From contig NC_016894.1 of the NCBI RefSeq assembly GCF_000247605.1, positions 3,089,732 through 3,153,731 of the forward strand: a stretch of 64,000 bases of DNA, written 5' to 3'. The notes beneath the pieces were generated by a model, which saw only the letters and a program-made list of their open reading frames with translations, had not been told where the DNA came from and ran no database searches. Below, piece by piece: positions 18,024 to 28,130 of this stretch. Position numbers and translations under genes: made by a program. This DNA is from Acetobacterium woodii DSM 1030 (GTDB lineage: Bacteria > Bacillota > Clostridia > Eubacteriales > Eubacteriaceae). Every line of letters starts with the position of its first letter. The first letter of the stretch is position 1.

Positions 18024-19199
18024 TTAGTTTTCTTTTGTTTTATGACTTTCCTTGGCCTCATTATCCACCCGACTCCAGAAACGTTTTCCTTCCGGATGAG
18101 CTTCAGCCCCCGTAATCTTAGCATATTCATCAAGGGCATGACGTTGTTCGCGATTAAGTTTGCGAGGTACTTCGACTTTAATCGTGATAAACTGATCGCC
18201 CCGACCATGACCATTGACATTCGGTATCCCTTTACCTTTTAATCGGAAAACCTTACCGTTTTGAGTTCCTTCGGGAATCTTCAGTTTGATTTTACTGTCG
18301 ATCGTTGGCACTACAATACTGTCACCTAGAGCTGCTTGCGCATAAGTAATCGGCAGTTCATAATAAACGTCGTCATCATTTCGTTTAAACAATGCATCTT
18401 CACGAACGCTGATATAAACCAGTAAATCTCCCGGGCTTCCCTGGTTTGGCCCGGCATTGCCTTGTCCTCTTAATGGTAAAATTGAACCGTCATCAACTCC
18501 GGCCGGAATTTTGATACTAATGGTTCGTTCCTTAGACTCAACTCCAGTGCCATGACAGGTTTTACATGGTTTATCGATAATTTTTCCTTCACCATGACAC
18601 TTATCACAGGTCTGAACCTGTTGTACCGTACCAAATGGCGTTTGTTGTCGCACATAAACTTGACCAGAACCACCGCATTGATCACATGTTTTAGCTGATG
18701 ACCCTTTTTCAGCACCAGACCCACCACAGGTTGAACACTCTTCGTTACGTTTAATCTTGATCTTTTTCTCAACCCCAAAAACGGCCTCATGGAAGGATAA
18801 ATTAATACTAATTTTCATATCCGATCCACGGTTAGATCGTCGTCCGCTACGACCGCCACTGCTAAAGCCGCCACCGCCGCCGAAAGCACTAAAGATATCG
18901 CCAAAAATATCTTCAAAACCGCCAAAACCACCGCCGCCACTGAATCCGCCGCCACCAAAACCGGCATTCGGATCAACCCCAGCGTGGCCATATTGATCAT
19001 AAGCAGCTTTTTTATCAGCATCACTTAAGATTTCATAGGCTTCATTTGCTTCTTTAAATTTTTCTTCAGCAACACTATCCCCCGGGTTTTTATCCGGATG
19101 GAACTCCATCGCTTTTTTTCGATACGCTTTTTTTATCTCATCGGCACTGGAATCTTTTCCAACCCCAAGCACTTCGTAGTAATCTCTTTTTTCACTCAT
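18024..19199 (-). CDS. dnaJ: Chaperone DnaJ
   Basis: This 391-residue type I Hsp40 has a J domain with HPD (FHPDKNPGD, about residue 34), a Gly/Phe-rich region (about residues 75-125), and four zinc-binding CxxCxGxG repeats (about residues 145-215), including [12 protein letters not shown] and [11 protein letters not shown]-terminal substrate-binding domains follow. It stimulates DnaK ATPase and delivers unfolded proteins. A gap of 445 bases separates it from dnaK, with a terminator and two palindromic repeats, and a TATAAT-type -10 lies at 19250-19255, so it may be transcribed on its own. Confidence 0.97.
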   Translation of the reverse strand: MSEKRDYYEVLGVGKDSSADEIKKAYRKKAMEFHPDKNPGDSVAEEKFKEANEAYEILSDADKKAAYDQYGHAGVDPNAGFGGGGFSGGGGFGGFEDIFGDIFSAFGGGGGFSSGGRSGRRSNRGSDMKISINLSFHEAVFGVEKKIKIKRNEECSTCGGSGAEKGSSAKTCDQCGGSGQVYVRQQTPFGTVQQVQTCDKCHGEGKIIDKPCKTCHGTGVESKERTISIKIPAGVDDGSILPLRGQGNAGPNQGSPGDLLVYISVREDALFKRNDDDVYYELPITYAQAALGDSIVVPTIDSKIKLKIPEGTQNGKVFRLKGKGIPNVNGHGRGDQFITIKVEVPRKLNREQRHALDEYAKITGAEAHPEGKRFWSRVDNEAKESHKTKEN

Positions 19200-19308
19200 C
19201 TATCTATCTCACCTCTTTTGAATCCTAAAAACAAACCAAACGACTATTTATTATACCCTTTAAATGAAGATTATTAAAGTACTTTTTCGAAACATACCTG
19301 CAAATCGA

Positions 19309-19407
19309 GTACCGTCAATTGTTACATCGTGTTGTGTGCATCAGAGCGGACACGGCGTCAGCCTGTCCGATTCTGCAGCACACAACAGATTAACAATTGC
19401 TCGGTAC
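19309..19407. repeat. Family A2 palindromic repeat, copy 1
   Basis: This 99-bp imperfect palindrome runs from GTACCG to CGGTAC, with CAATTGTTA near one end and TAACAATTG at the other. It is nearly identical to 19456-19554 (I count about four differences) and shares its ends with the 132-bp A1 copies. It lies in the dnaK-dnaJ gap. Confidence 0.9.
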
Positions 19408-19455
19408 GGAGCCGCTCACTGCCGCCACAAAACTTTTCAAAATACTGTAATTCCA

Positions 19456-19554
19456 GTACCGTCAATTGTTACATCATGTTGTGTGCATCAGAGCGGACAC
19501 GGCGATAGCCTGTCCGATTCTGCAGCACACAACAGATTAACAATTGCTCGGTAC
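19456..19554. repeat. Family A2 palindromic repeat, copy 2
   Basis: This 99-bp copy lies in the same orientation 49 bases after copy 1. The inner arms pair GTGTGCA..GAGCGGACA with TGTCCGATTCTGCAGCACAC, giving a long hairpin on either strand. Confidence 0.9.
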
Positions 19555-19589
19555 GGCACACAAACCCATATAGGCTCGTTGCCGCCACG

Positions 19590-19618
19590 AAAAAGAGTGG
19601 CAGCCAAGGCTGCCACTG
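19590..19618 (-). terminator. Intrinsic terminator after dnaK
   Basis: A perfect 10-bp stem (AGTGGCAGCC/GGCTGCCACT) is followed by CTTTTTC on the minus strand, 27 bases after the dnaK stop. Confidence 0.8.
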
Positions 19619-19644
19619 TTAATTTACTGATGCCTCAGCAAATA

Positions 19645-21471
19645 TTACTCTTTTACTTCCTCGTATTCAGCATCGACAACATCGTCGTCTCCTGATTGAT
19701 CGGCTGCTTGTTCATCCGGTGACTGTTGTGCAGCTGCTTCTTCATACATTTTTTGAGCTAATGGATAAAATGCTTCATTTAATGCTTCTGTTGCTTTGGT
19801 AATCGCTTCAACATCTTCACCTTCACTGGCTGTTCTTAGTTCTGCAATTGCCGCTTCAACTTTGGCTTTATCTTCATCAGAAACTTTTCCTTCCATTTCT
19901 TTTAAAGATTGTTCCGTTTGATAGATTGTTGAATCAGATACATTTTTGGCTTCAATTAAAGCTTTTAACTTTTTATCATCTTCAGCGTGTTGTTCTGCTT
20001 CTTTAACCGCTTTATCAATTTCTTCATCACTCATATTCGTCGTTGACTTAATCACAACGTTTTGAGATTTTCCGGTTCCAATATCTTTGGCCGAAACATT
20101 TACAATCCCATTGGCATCAATATCAAAAGTTACTTCAATTTGAGGAATTCCTCGTCGTGCGGCTGGAATACCGGTCAATTGGAAACGTCCTAACGTTTTG
20201 TTATCCTTAGACATTTCACGTTCACCCTGTAAAACATGGATATCAACAGCTGTTTGATTATCAGCCGCGGTCGAGAATGTCTGGCTTTTCTTTGTTGGGA
20301 TGGTAGTATTACGATCGATTAATCGGGTAAATACGCCACCTAAAGTTTCAATTCCCAATGATAATGGAGTAACATCAAGTAGTAACACATCATTTACTTC
20401 ACCAGCTAATACACCAGCCTGAATAGCGGCTCCAATAGCAACACATTCATCCGGGTTAATACCTTTATAAGCATCTTCACCGGTAATATTTTTAACAGCA
20501 TCCTGAACGGCTGGGATTCGGGTTGAACCACCAACTAAAATTACTTTATCCAGTTCATTTTTAGAAAGACCAGCATCTTTCATTGCTTTTTCGACTGGCC
20601 CGGTCGTGCTTTTTACCAGATCAGAAGTTAATTCATCAAATTTAGCACGCGTCAGCGATAATTCTAAATGCTGAGGGCCTTCAGCTGTAGCGGTAATAAA
20701 TGGTAAGTTAATATCCGATTTAATAACCGTTGATAATTCAATTTTAGCTTTTTCAGCTGCTTCTTTAAGTCTCTGAAGCGCCATTTTATCATTTTTAAGA
20801 TCGATGCCGTGTGTTTTCTTAAATTCTGCGGCCATCCAATCAATGATCTTCTGGTCAAAGTCATCACCACCCAAATGGTTATTCCCATTGGTTGATTTTA
20901 CTTCGAAAACGCCATCGCCCAGTTCCAAGATGGATACATCAAAGGTTCCGCCACCAAGGTCATAAACCATGATTTTGTGGCTATTATCTTTATCCAAACC
21001 ATAAGCCAGAGCAGCGGCTGTTGGTTCGTTAATAATTCTTAATACTTCTAGACCGGCAATTCGGCCGGCGTCTTTGGTTGCCTGTCGTTGTGCATCACTA
21101 AAATATGCTGGCACTGTAATAACGGCTTTATTAACGGTTTCTCCCAAATAAGCTTCCGCATCGGCTTTTAATTTCTGCAAAATCATTGCTGAAATTTCTT
21201 GTGGTGTATATTTTTTTTCGTCAATGCTCACTTTTCGATCAGTTCCCATATCACGTTTAATTGATGCAATGGTACGATCCGGATTTGTTACCGCTTGTCG
21301 TTTAGCAACCTGTCCTACCAGTCGTTCGCCATCTTTTGAAAAAGCAACAACTGATGGAGTGGTTCGATTTCCTTCCGCGTTTGGAATAACAACTGCTTCC
21401 CCGCCTTCTAAAACGGCTACGCAAGAATTTGTGGTTCCTAAGTCAATCCCAATAATTTTTTCTTTGCCCAT
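19645..21471 (-). CDS. dnaK: Chaperone DnaK (Hsp70)
   Basis: This 608-residue Hsp70 has the start [17 protein letters not shown], the ATPase signature [14 protein letters not shown], the third signature [14 protein letters not shown], the linker [15 protein letters not shown] and an acidic C-terminal tail ending [12 protein letters not shown]. It lacks the extra stretch in the ATPase domain seen in Gram-negative DnaK, as expected for Firmicutes. It works with DnaJ and GrpE. The gap to grpE is 106 bases. Confidence 0.98.
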   Translation of the reverse strand: MGKEKIIGIDLGTTNSCVAVLEGGEAVVIPNAEGNRTTPSVVAFSKDGERLVGQVAKRQAVTNPDRTIASIKRDMGTDRKVSIDEKKYTPQEISAMILQKLKADAEAYLGETVNKAVITVPAYFSDAQRQATKDAGRIAGLEVLRIINEPTAAALAYGLDKDNSHKIMVYDLGGGTFDVSILELGDGVFEVKSTNGNNHLGGDDFDQKIIDWMAAEFKKTHGIDLKNDKMALQRLKEAAEKAKIELSTVIKSDINLPFITATAEGPQHLELSLTRAKFDELTSDLVKSTTGPVEKAMKDAGLSKNELDKVILVGGSTRIPAVQDAVKNITGEDAYKGINPDECVAIGAAIQAGVLAGEVNDVLLLDVTPLSLGIETLGGVFTRLIDRNTTIPTKKSQTFSTAADNQTAVDIHVLQGEREMSKDNKTLGRFQLTGIPAARRGIPQIEVTFDIDANGIVNVSAKDIGTGKSQNVVIKSTTNMSDEEIDKAVKEAEQHAEDDKKLKALIEAKNVSDSTIYQTEQSLKEMEGKVSDEDKAKVEAAIAELRTASEGEDVEAITKATEALNEAFYPLAQKMYEEAAAQQSPDEQAADQSGDDDVVDAEYEEVKE

Positions 21472-21577
21472 ATCTATTTCCTCCTGAATTTTTTATTCAA
21501 TTTTATTCATTTATTAAAACGAAAATTTTTATCGCGGTTTTAACCCCTTAAATTCCCGATTTATACTGTTTAATTTT

Positions 21578-22126
21578 TTATTTGCTACAAACTTTAACCA
21601 TCGCTGGTCGAATGACCTTGCCTTTAAATTTGTATCCTTTTTGAAAAACATCTATGATATCCTGATCTTCTTTTTCATCATCGTCTCCAACAGCGACGCC
21701 ATGGTGAAGGTTAGCGTCAAAAGGCCCTTCACAAACAATTTCTTCAAGTCCTTCTTCTTTTAGCACATCTTTAAGTTGCTTAAAAACCATTTCCAGACCG
21801 TCAACATAGCTTTTGGCTTCTTCACTGGCATCTGTTAATGCTGCTTCCGCTCGTTCCAGATTATCCATAACCGGCAGGAGTTTAGTCGCAAAATTTTCTG
21901 ATGCATATTGATAAATTTCAGTTTTTTCTTTTTGACTACGTTTTTTGAAATTTTCAAAATCAGCCTGAAGCCGCATCAAACGATTTAAGGTGGCATCATC
22001 CTCCTTTTCAGTTTCCTCTATTGTTTCAGCTGTTGTTGTCTCGCCATTTTCCATTTCTGCTTCTGCTAATGGTGTTTCTTCATTTTCTGCCAAAGTTTCT
22101 GCTTTGATTTCCTCTTCTTTTATCAT
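21578..22126 (-). CDS. grpE: Nucleotide exchange factor GrpE
   Basis: This 182-residue protein has an acidic Glu-rich N-terminal tail (about residues 1-45), a coiled-coil helix with LMRLQADFENFKKR, and the C-terminal beta domain with HGVAVGDDDEKEDQDI and YKFKGKVIRPAMVKV. It releases ADP from DnaK. It follows hrcA by eight bases. Confidence 0.97.
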   Translation of the reverse strand: MIKEEEIKAETLAENEETPLAEAEMENGETTTAETIEETEKEDDATLNRLMRLQADFENFKKRSQKEKTEIYQYASENFATKLLPVMDNLERAEAALTDASEEAKSYVDGLEMVFKQLKDVLKEEGLEEIVCEGPFDANLHHGVAVGDDDEKEDQDIIDVFQKGYKFKGKVIRPAMVKVCSK

Positions 22127-22134
22127 CTAATCAC

Positions 22135-23169
22135 CTATTTCATTAATAAATTTGAGATATGTAAATTTAACTCATTCCGTATATAATTAAGTACCGAAGA
22201 GACGTTGTCATAGTTCATCCGCGTCGGTCCGATTACTCCAAAAGCGCCCATCATTTCCCCATCCAACTCATAGGTGGAAGTGATAATGCTGAAGTCTTTC
22301 AGATTCTCGTTGTCATTTTCGCTACCAATTTTTATCCGAATGATCCGATTACCATCATTAGATGTCATCATCTCAGATAACACATGTTTCTCTTGAACAA
22401 CATTAATCAATTGTTTGATTTTGTTCACATCACTGAACTCGGGATAATTAAATAAATTGGTGAGCCCGGTGGAGTGAAACTCGGATGCATCGTCCATTAA
22501 TGCTTTTTTAAGATGCGGGATAATCTCATGAACCAGTTTGCTTTCCGCTTCGGATAACTCCTGAATTTGATCAATTAACTCCGAACTCATTTCACTGAGA
22601 ATTGTGTTTTTTAAAAAGCCATTAATCACATTGGAAAGTTTAAGTGCCAAAATCGAATTGACCTCTTGTGAAAGCGTCATCTCAATATTTTTGGCCATCC
22701 CCTCTTGCGTCACTACTACCATAAGTACCCTATTTTTAATTAAAGAAACAATCTGGACATGTTTACAATTAAAATTTGTAACTCGAGGTGCCAGAACAAC
22801 GGCGGTGTAATTTGTTAGTTGTGATAAAACCTGAGCCGTATGTGACATCGTCGGTCCCAGTTCCGTCGTGTGATTTAAAAACCCGCGATGAATGTCCGTT
22901 CGGATCATTTTTTCAAGTTTTTGAATCTCCATGATTTCATCGACATAATACCGATACGCCTGTTGGGTTGGAATTCGCCCTGACGAAGTATGTGGTTGAA
23001 CCAGATAACCCAATTCTTCCAGATCCGCCATTTCATTTCGAATGGTCGCCGGGCTAATCCCCAGGTTACATCGTTTTGAAAGTGTCCGCGAACCTACCGG
23101 TTCTGCCGTATTGATATAATCACGGATAATCACTTCTAATATTTTTTTTTTGCGTTCATTAAGTTCCAT
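22135..23169 (-). CDS. hrcA: Heat-shock repressor HrcA
   Basis: This 344-residue protein has an N-terminal winged helix (ERKKKILEVIIRDYINTAEP, then ISPATIRNEMADLEELG) and the HrcA GAF-like core with SSGRIPTQQAYRYYVD and a C-terminal GVIGPTRMNYDNV. It binds CIRCE to repress heat-shock genes and needs GroEL for activity in related bacteria. It heads the hrcA-grpE-dnaK operon, directly after a CIRCE element. Confidence 0.97.
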   Translation of the reverse strand: MELNERKKKILEVIIRDYINTAEPVGSRTLSKRCNLGISPATIRNEMADLEELGYLVQPHTSSGRIPTQQAYRYYVDEIMEIQKLEKMIRTDIHRGFLNHTTELGPTMSHTAQVLSQLTNYTAVVLAPRVTNFNCKHVQIVSLIKNRVLMVVVTQEGMAKNIEMTLSQEVNSILALKLSNVINGFLKNTILSEMSSELIDQIQELSEAESKLVHEIIPHLKKALMDDASEFHSTGLTNLFNYPEFSDVNKIKQLINVVQEKHVLSEMMTSNDGNRIIRIKIGSENDNENLKDFSIITSTYELDGEMMGAFGVIGPTRMNYDNVSSVLNYIRNELNLHISNLLMK

Positions 23170-23183
23170 GATTCACCTCGTTA

Positions 23184-23210
23184 TTAGCACTCACAATAAT
23201 AGAGTGCTAA
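23184..23210. promoter_or_regulatory. CIRCE operator
   Basis: This is a perfect match to the CIRCE consensus, TTAGCACTC-N9-GAGTGCTAA, 15 bases upstream of the hrcA start and downstream of its promoter. It is the binding site of HrcA. Confidence 0.97.
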
Positions 23211-23221
23211 CATCTGACTTA

Positions 23222-23250
23222 AATATAACACCGCATCTCTACTTTGTCAA
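23222..23250 (-). promoter_or_regulatory. Promoter of hrcA-grpE-dnaK
   Basis: On the minus strand, TTGACA (23245-23250) and TATATT (23222-23227) have a 17-base spacer. CIRCE lies just downstream, so bound HrcA would block initiation. Confidence 0.85.
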
Positions 23251-23317
23251 CTAGTTTCTATAATAGCTTGTTCACCTTTTAAAGATTTCTTAAGATACTT
23301 GATCAAGTCCATGCTCA

Positions 23318-24487
23318 TTAAATAAAGGCCATAAAAACCCGGTTTCCAAAGTCCTGCCCGGTCGGCGTCAGCTTCAAAACAACGCCATCCCATTCCAGCA
23401 AGTTTTCTTCAATTAATGAATCAATTACTTTTTGATATTCTGTGAAAAAACTTTTTCCAAAACAGGCCTTAAACTCTTGATCCCGAATGCCATTTAATTT
23501 TCGCAGTCCCAAAAACATCCATTCACTCATCATCACCGCCGGTTTCATCTCCGGCTCCACGATTCCCGGTAATTTTCCGGCTGTAATCAGGTCGCTGTAA
23601 CTTTTAAGCGCATTGGTGTTGCCATAACGTTGGCCATTATAATAGCCATGAGCCCCCAGACCAAAACCCAAATATGGCACCAGTTCCCAGTATTTCAGAT
23701 TATGTTTACTTTCGTATCCGGGCTTGCAATAACTGGAAATCTCATAATGTTGATAACCATGATCGTTTAAATAAGCATCAATGGCCCAATGCATTTCCCG
23801 TTCTTGATCCTCATCCGGCAACTTTAGCTGGCCTGATGCAATCAGCTTTTCAAGTTTGGTATTTTCCTCTAAAATTAAGCTATAACAGGATAGATGCGTC
23901 GGCCCAAAAGCCATCAGCTCCGTTACTGTTTCCAATACATCAACCAGTTTTTGGCCCGGCAAGCCATACATCACATCAACACTGATGTTCTCAAACCCAG
24001 CTGCTTTTAATAATTTCATCGCCGTGATAAAATCAGCCTGATTATGAACCCGCCCCAGCATTTTAAGCAAATCATCCTGCCAGGCCTGGAGTCCGACACT
24101 TACCCGATTAATCCCCGCTTTTTTATAACGACCGGCCTTTTCGGCTGTCAAGGTTCCCGGATTGATCTCAATGGTAACCTCCGCATCATCACAAATCACA
24201 AAAACTTCCTTAAATAAAGCCATGATTGCTTCAATATGGGTAACCTTGACTGACGATGGTGTGCCGCCACCAAAATAGATCGTATCGACCGCCAGAATAT
24301 CGGCAGCGCTATTTTTTTTAACAAAATTTTTAATTTCCTGTTGCAAATCTTTAAAATACGCCGTTATGATTCCCTCCTCTTGACAGGCAAACGACGAAAA
24401 ATCGCAGTAGGCACATTTTTTCAAACAAAAAGGAATATGACAATAGATCCCCAACCGTTTTGCGGCTTTAATTTTTATCGTATTCAT
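23318..24487 (-). CDS. hemW: Radical SAM heme chaperone HemW
   Basis: This 389-residue protein carries the radical SAM motif CHIPFCLKKCAYCDF, the glycine motif YFGGGTPS and a C-terminal HemW domain with LGLRKLNGI. It is related to HemN but lacks the N-terminal extension of coproporphyrinogen oxidase; HemW proteins bind heme and serve as heme-insertion factors. I chose ATG at 24487, which has a GAGGAG site, over the upstream 24586 start, whose extra residues look like translated leader. In many Firmicutes it sits before hrcA, as here. Confidence 0.92.
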   Translation of the reverse strand: MNTIKIKAAKRLGIYCHIPFCLKKCAYCDFSSFACQEEGIITAYFKDLQQEIKNFVKKNSAADILAVDTIYFGGGTPSSVKVTHIEAIMALFKEVFVICDDAEVTIEINPGTLTAEKAGRYKKAGINRVSVGLQAWQDDLLKMLGRVHNQADFITAMKLLKAAGFENISVDVMYGLPGQKLVDVLETVTELMAFGPTHLSCYSLILEENTKLEKLIASGQLKLPDEDQEREMHWAIDAYLNDHGYQHYEISSYCKPGYESKHNLKYWELVPYLGFGLGAHGYYNGQRYGNTNALKSYSDLITAGKLPGIVEPEMKPAVMMSEWMFLGLRKLNGIRDQEFKACFGKSFFTEYQKVIDSLIEENLLEWDGVVLKLTPTGQDFGNRVFMAFI

Positions 24488-24662
24488 GATTACTCCTCGT
24501 ATTTTAAAGACTTTTTTTCTTAAATTTATGCTATAATCATAACATAAAAGTAGAAACAAAACGAATTGCGAACACCTTAAAATCAATCAAGTCGAGCAAT
24601 CATTGTTCGCTATTTTAATTTCTCTTATGCCTAGGCGAAGAGTCCCAGAAAGGAAGTCATCA

Positions 24663-25769
24663 ATGAAAAAATCAACTACTATTGCCATTATCGCCGGAGC
24701 TGCTGCCGCCGCCATCCCTACTACCCTGCTGATCAAGAAATACATCACTAACAAGCAGCGCTTAAAAACAAACGTTCCTGGTCAAAGTGAATCCCCGCGC
24801 GACGAAAACGTTCCTAATCTGACCTTGTTAAAAAAACAGCCGGAGGTCAAAGCGGTTCAACCCGAAACCTTTATTAAAGATTTACAAACAGAAATTAAGC
24901 CCGTTGTGGCACCGGGAAAAGAAAAATTATCCTATCCGGGACTTATCGCCCCCAATGGTCGCAGCTTATATAATTTTAAAGACGAAAACAATCTCATCTT
25001 TTGTGAGGAAACACAATTAGGTAAACGTCTGATTCAATTGGAAAATTCTATCAACATCCGCGACGTTGGTGGTTATACCGGCATGGATGGTCGAAAAATC
25101 AAATGGCGTAAAGTGATCCGAAGTGAAGAATTAGCACATCTATCGGATAAAGATGTCGATTATTTTGCCGCTTTACGGCTTAAACATGTTTTTGACTTTC
25201 GCAATCAAAGCAAATCTGAACGCCAGGTCGATCGGCTCCCGAAAACCGCCCAATATCATTTGCTCCCCATTTTTTCCGGCTCCGATATAACTGTCAAACA
25301 TTTAGACTTCACCCAACCCGGCTCAGTCGATGAATTTATGCGGCATATTTATAAAGCTCAAACCGAAGACCGGGCTCAGTGTTTTGCCGAGGTTCTAAAA
25401 TACTTAACCGAACCATCGGAATACCCGATTCTTTACCACTGCACCAATGGTAAAGATCGAACCGGTTTTATGACCTATCTAATTTTAAGTATCTTAGGCG
25501 TTAAAGAAGACGTCATCATGTCGGATTACACCCTTACTAATCTCACTTTTGATGAAAGTTATAATCTTTTGGGTAATATCATGTCCGAAGAATTAGGCAT
25601 TGAAAACTACCACCTCTGGGAGTTTTACGGCGTTAAACCGGAATGGTTAAAGATTTCCATGGATTATGTCAACACTAATTTTGGTAATGTTGAAACCTAT
25701 CTCATGGAAAAAACCGATTTAAGAGAGAAGGATTTCAAGAAGATCCGCGATAATTTATTAGCAAAATAA
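24663..25769 (+). CDS. Exported tyrosine phosphatase (Y_phosphatase3-like)
   Basis: This is a protein of about 368 residues with an N-terminal membrane segment rich in Ala/Ile (about residues 6-22) and a linker of about 80 residues. The phosphatase domain has INIRDVGGYTGMDGRKIKW and the P-loop CTNGKDRTG (Cx5R). Members dephosphorylate phosphotyrosine or inositol phosphates. The topology suggests a membrane anchor with the domain outside, or a weak signal. The start at 24663 follows AAAGGAAG; an upstream in-frame start at 24603 would hide the signal segment. It stands alone. Confidence 0.87.
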   Translation: MKKSTTIAIIAGAAAAAIPTTLLIKKYITNKQRLKTNVPGQSESPRDENVPNLTLLKKQPEVKAVQPETFIKDLQTEIKPVVAPGKEKLSYPGLIAPNGRSLYNFKDENNLIFCEETQLGKRLIQLENSINIRDVGGYTGMDGRKIKWRKVIRSEELAHLSDKDVDYFAALRLKHVFDFRNQSKSERQVDRLPKTAQYHLLPIFSGSDITVKHLDFTQPGSVDEFMRHIYKAQTEDRAQCFAEVLKYLTEPSEYPILYHCTNGKDRTGFMTYLILSILGVKEDVIMSDYTLTNLTFDESYNLLGNIMSEELGIENYHLWEFYGVKPEWLKISMDYVNTNFGNVETYLMEKTDLREKDFKKIRDNLLAK

Positions 25770-25781
25770 ACAACGTGATAC

Positions 25782-25801
25782 GGGCGGGGAACTACCCGCC
25801 C
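25782..25801 (+). terminator. Hairpin after the phosphatase gene
   Basis: A GGGCGGG/CCCGCCC stem lies 12 bases after the stop codon. There is no T-run, so termination is uncertain. Confidence 0.35.
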
Positions 25802-25913
25802 TAAAGACCAAAAATCACAGATCATTTAAAAAACACCTACGTCACGTATCATACTGTCGGGGCGCAGATCTGGCCCTTTGGTCATTATCAATCGTCCGAA
25901 AACTAACCCCAAA

Positions 25914-26093
25914 TAGGCGTTTGCGAAATTAAAAAACATCGAACAAGGGTTGCTTTGGGTGCAGTTTCCACAAACGATTTCGTAACGTGTCGGCGAACAG
26001 TTCATCGAACTGTCCGCCGTACCGTGTAGAAATTGTTTCGTGCGAAACTGGGCCCAAAGCCTATGGAACTTTTACAATTTTCGCAATTACCTA
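25914..26093. mobile_element. Family B MITE-like element with target duplication
   Basis: This 180-bp element runs from TAGG to CCTA. Its ends pair (TTTGCGAAAT against ATTTTCGCAA) and its centre is a perfect palindromic segment around GGCGAACAGTTC/GAACTGTCCGCC. An 11-bp sequence, CTAACCCCAAA, flanks it directly on both sides (25903-25913 and 26094-26104). It has no coding capacity and matches 58480-58650 in reverse. The direct repeats show it was inserted here upstream of proA. Confidence 0.88.
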
Positions 26094-26123
26094 CTAACCC
26101 CAAATTAAAGGAGGAATCCCCCA

Positions 26124-27419
26124 ATGCAAATGGAAGAACGTGGAAAAATAGCCCGTGATGCCGGTATCCTATTAGCCGCTACCAATGGAGAAATGAGAAA
26201 CGAAGGCCTTAAGGCCATTGCCAAAGCACTCGAAGCAAACCAGGACGCGATCATCGCTGCCAATCAAACCGATATGAAACGCAGTCAGGATGAAAACCTC
26301 GGTGCTCCGCTGCTGAAACGACTCACCTTCGACGCCGTCAAAATAAACGACGTCATCCAGGGCATTTACAGTCTCATGGAATTAACCGATCCTTTAGGTG
26401 CTACCAAACTATCTACCCAGTTGGATGAAGGTTTAGATCTTTACAAGGTTACTTGCCCTATCGGGGTGATCGGGGTGATTTTTGAATCGCGTCCCGACGC
26501 CTTTGTCCAAATCTCAACCCTCTGTTTGAAAAGCGGGAATAGCGTCCTCCTTAAAGGTGGTCGAGAAGCGCTGGAAACCAACCGGATTCTGGCCAAAATC
26601 ATTCATGATGCCACTGTTTCGGTGGGCTTACCTGTCAACTGGATTCAAAATCTGGAAACCCGGGAAGATGTTACTGCAATGTTGGCATTGGATCAATACA
26701 TCGATCTTATTATCCCCCGGGGTTCAAACAGTTTTGTTAAATATATTATGACCCATTCCAATATTCCAGTTATGGGTCATGCCGATGGCATCTGCCATAT
26801 CTATGTTCATGACGATGCCGATCTGACTCAAGCAATCGATATTATTGTCGATTCCAAAACTCAGTACGTTGCTGCCTGTAACACACTAGAGACCCTTTTG
26901 GTCAACGAGAACATTGCCCAAAAACTCCTTCCCGCTCTCAAAACAGCTTTAGACGCCAAAAATGTGCAGCTAAAAGGAGACACTGCCACTCAAGCCATCA
27001 TCCCGGTGGAACCTGCCACCGAAGAAGACTGGAAAACCGAATATCTGGATTATATTCTTTCGATTAGGATTGTCCCTGATCTGAATACCGCCATCACCCA
27101 TATTAATACCTACGGTTCCGGTCATACCGATGTCATCCTGACGACCGCTGAAGCAATGGCCAAAACCTTTATGACGCTGGTCGATTCAGCCGGTGTTTTC
27201 TGGAATTGCTCGACCCGCTTCAGTGATGGCTTCCGATTTGGTTTTGGTGCCGAAGTTGGCATCAGCACCAGTAAGCTTCATGCCCGCGGACCTGTTGGTC
27301 TGGATGGTCTGCTGAGTTATAAATATAAACTTTTAGGCCACGGCCAATTGGTCGCTGACTATGCCAGCGGCAAAAGCCAATTTACCCACGTGACCCAAAA
27401 TACCAACTGCCCAATATAA
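26124..27419 (+). CDS. proA: Glutamate-5-semialdehyde dehydrogenase
   Basis: This 431-residue aldehyde dehydrogenase-fold enzyme has the CPIGVIGVIFESRPDA segment, LKGGREALETN, and the catalytic Cys in AACNTLETLLV (about residue 255). It reduces gamma-glutamyl phosphate to glutamate semialdehyde with NADPH in proline synthesis. It has an AGGAGG site 14 bases before the ATG. The usual partner proB is not next to it. A family B element sits directly upstream and might affect its expression. Confidence 0.96.
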   Translation: MQMEERGKIARDAGILLAATNGEMRNEGLKAIAKALEANQDAIIAANQTDMKRSQDENLGAPLLKRLTFDAVKINDVIQGIYSLMELTDPLGATKLSTQLDEGLDLYKVTCPIGVIGVIFESRPDAFVQISTLCLKSGNSVLLKGGREALETNRILAKIIHDATVSVGLPVNWIQNLETREDVTAMLALDQYIDLIIPRGSNSFVKYIMTHSNIPVMGHADGICHIYVHDDADLTQAIDIIVDSKTQYVAACNTLETLLVNENIAQKLLPALKTALDAKNVQLKGDTATQAIIPVEPATEEDWKTEYLDYILSIRIVPDLNTAITHINTYGSGHTDVILTTAEAMAKTFMTLVDSAGVFWNCSTRFSDGFRFGFGAEVGISTSKLHARGPVGLDGLLSYKYKLLGHGQLVADYASGKSQFTHVTQNTNCPI

Positions 27420-27440
27420 AAACAGAAAAGCGAGGTTATT

Positions 27441-27950
27441 ATGAAATCTAAAAAGCAACTCTTTGTTACCATAATTCTGGTTTCTTTGACGGCTCTTAGT
27501 TTTAGCGGTTGTACCTCCGCTTCTAATAAAGCGGCTAACTCAACCGGCGACCCTAAAACCCAACTCCCTAACCCGATGGCACAACAAACATCAACCGCTG
27601 CCATCAAAGATGCCATCGGCTTTACCTTTGATTCGTTGCCTTCCGACATAACGGATGTCAGATATTATACCATTTCTGATAATCTGGCGGAGGCTGATTT
27701 CATCGCCAATGGGGTCAGTTATACGGTCCGAAAAGGAGCTGCCGTCATCGCTAATGTCTCCGGCGTTTATACAAATTTCCAGAGTGGCGAAACCAAAACT
27801 ACGCCATCCGGAGCCGCTGTCATGTATCAGAGTAATCCCGACGGCATGGGCCTGGCCACCTGGGCAACCGACGATTATGTTTATTCGGTTTATTGTGAAA
27901 GCGGGTACGATGGAGCTGAGATGGAAGCTGTGGTGAATGGGGTTTCTTAA
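27441..27950 (+). CDS. Small lipoprotein of unknown function
   Basis: This 169-residue protein has a lipoprotein signal (lipobox SFSGC, Cys24). The mature part has a Ser/Thr/Pro-rich linker, then a beta-rich domain of about 110 residues with several Tyr (YYTISDNLAEADF, YTVRKGAAV, DDYVYSVYCESGYD). It resembles small clostridial lipoproteins annotated only as hypothetical. It follows proA by 21 bases and shares its terminator, but a link to proline synthesis is unlikely. Confidence 0.8.
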   Translation: MKSKKQLFVTIILVSLTALSFSGCTSASNKAANSTGDPKTQLPNPMAQQTSTAAIKDAIGFTFDSLPSDITDVRYYTISDNLAEADFIANGVSYTVRKGAAVIANVSGVYTNFQSGETKTTPSGAAVMYQSNPDGMGLATWATDDYVYSVYCESGYDGAEMEAVVNGVS

Positions 27951-27961
27951 TTTAAAAATTT

Positions 27962-28008
27962 AAAAGGAGCTAACATCGATTTTTAAAATCGGTGTTGGCT
28001 CCTTTTTT
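27962..28008 (+). terminator. Intrinsic terminator after proA and the lipoprotein gene
   Basis: A long stem (AAAGGAGC..AACATCGATT with its complement) ends in six T on the plus strand. Confidence 0.85.
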
Positions 28009-28130
28009 AGGTAATTATACTACTTCATGTTTTGATCGAATTTCACTCCCGATTTTTAAAATGTACTTTAGCACCATAGGTTTTATAAACTACCGATTTT
28101 TTATTTTTAATATTCTTCCCACCGCGTTTT

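Noticed and set aside
19264-19695. A 143-codon plus-strand gene
   Set aside because: It spans the two family A2 palindromes and runs into dnaK on the other strand; the protein is internally repeated only because the DNA is.
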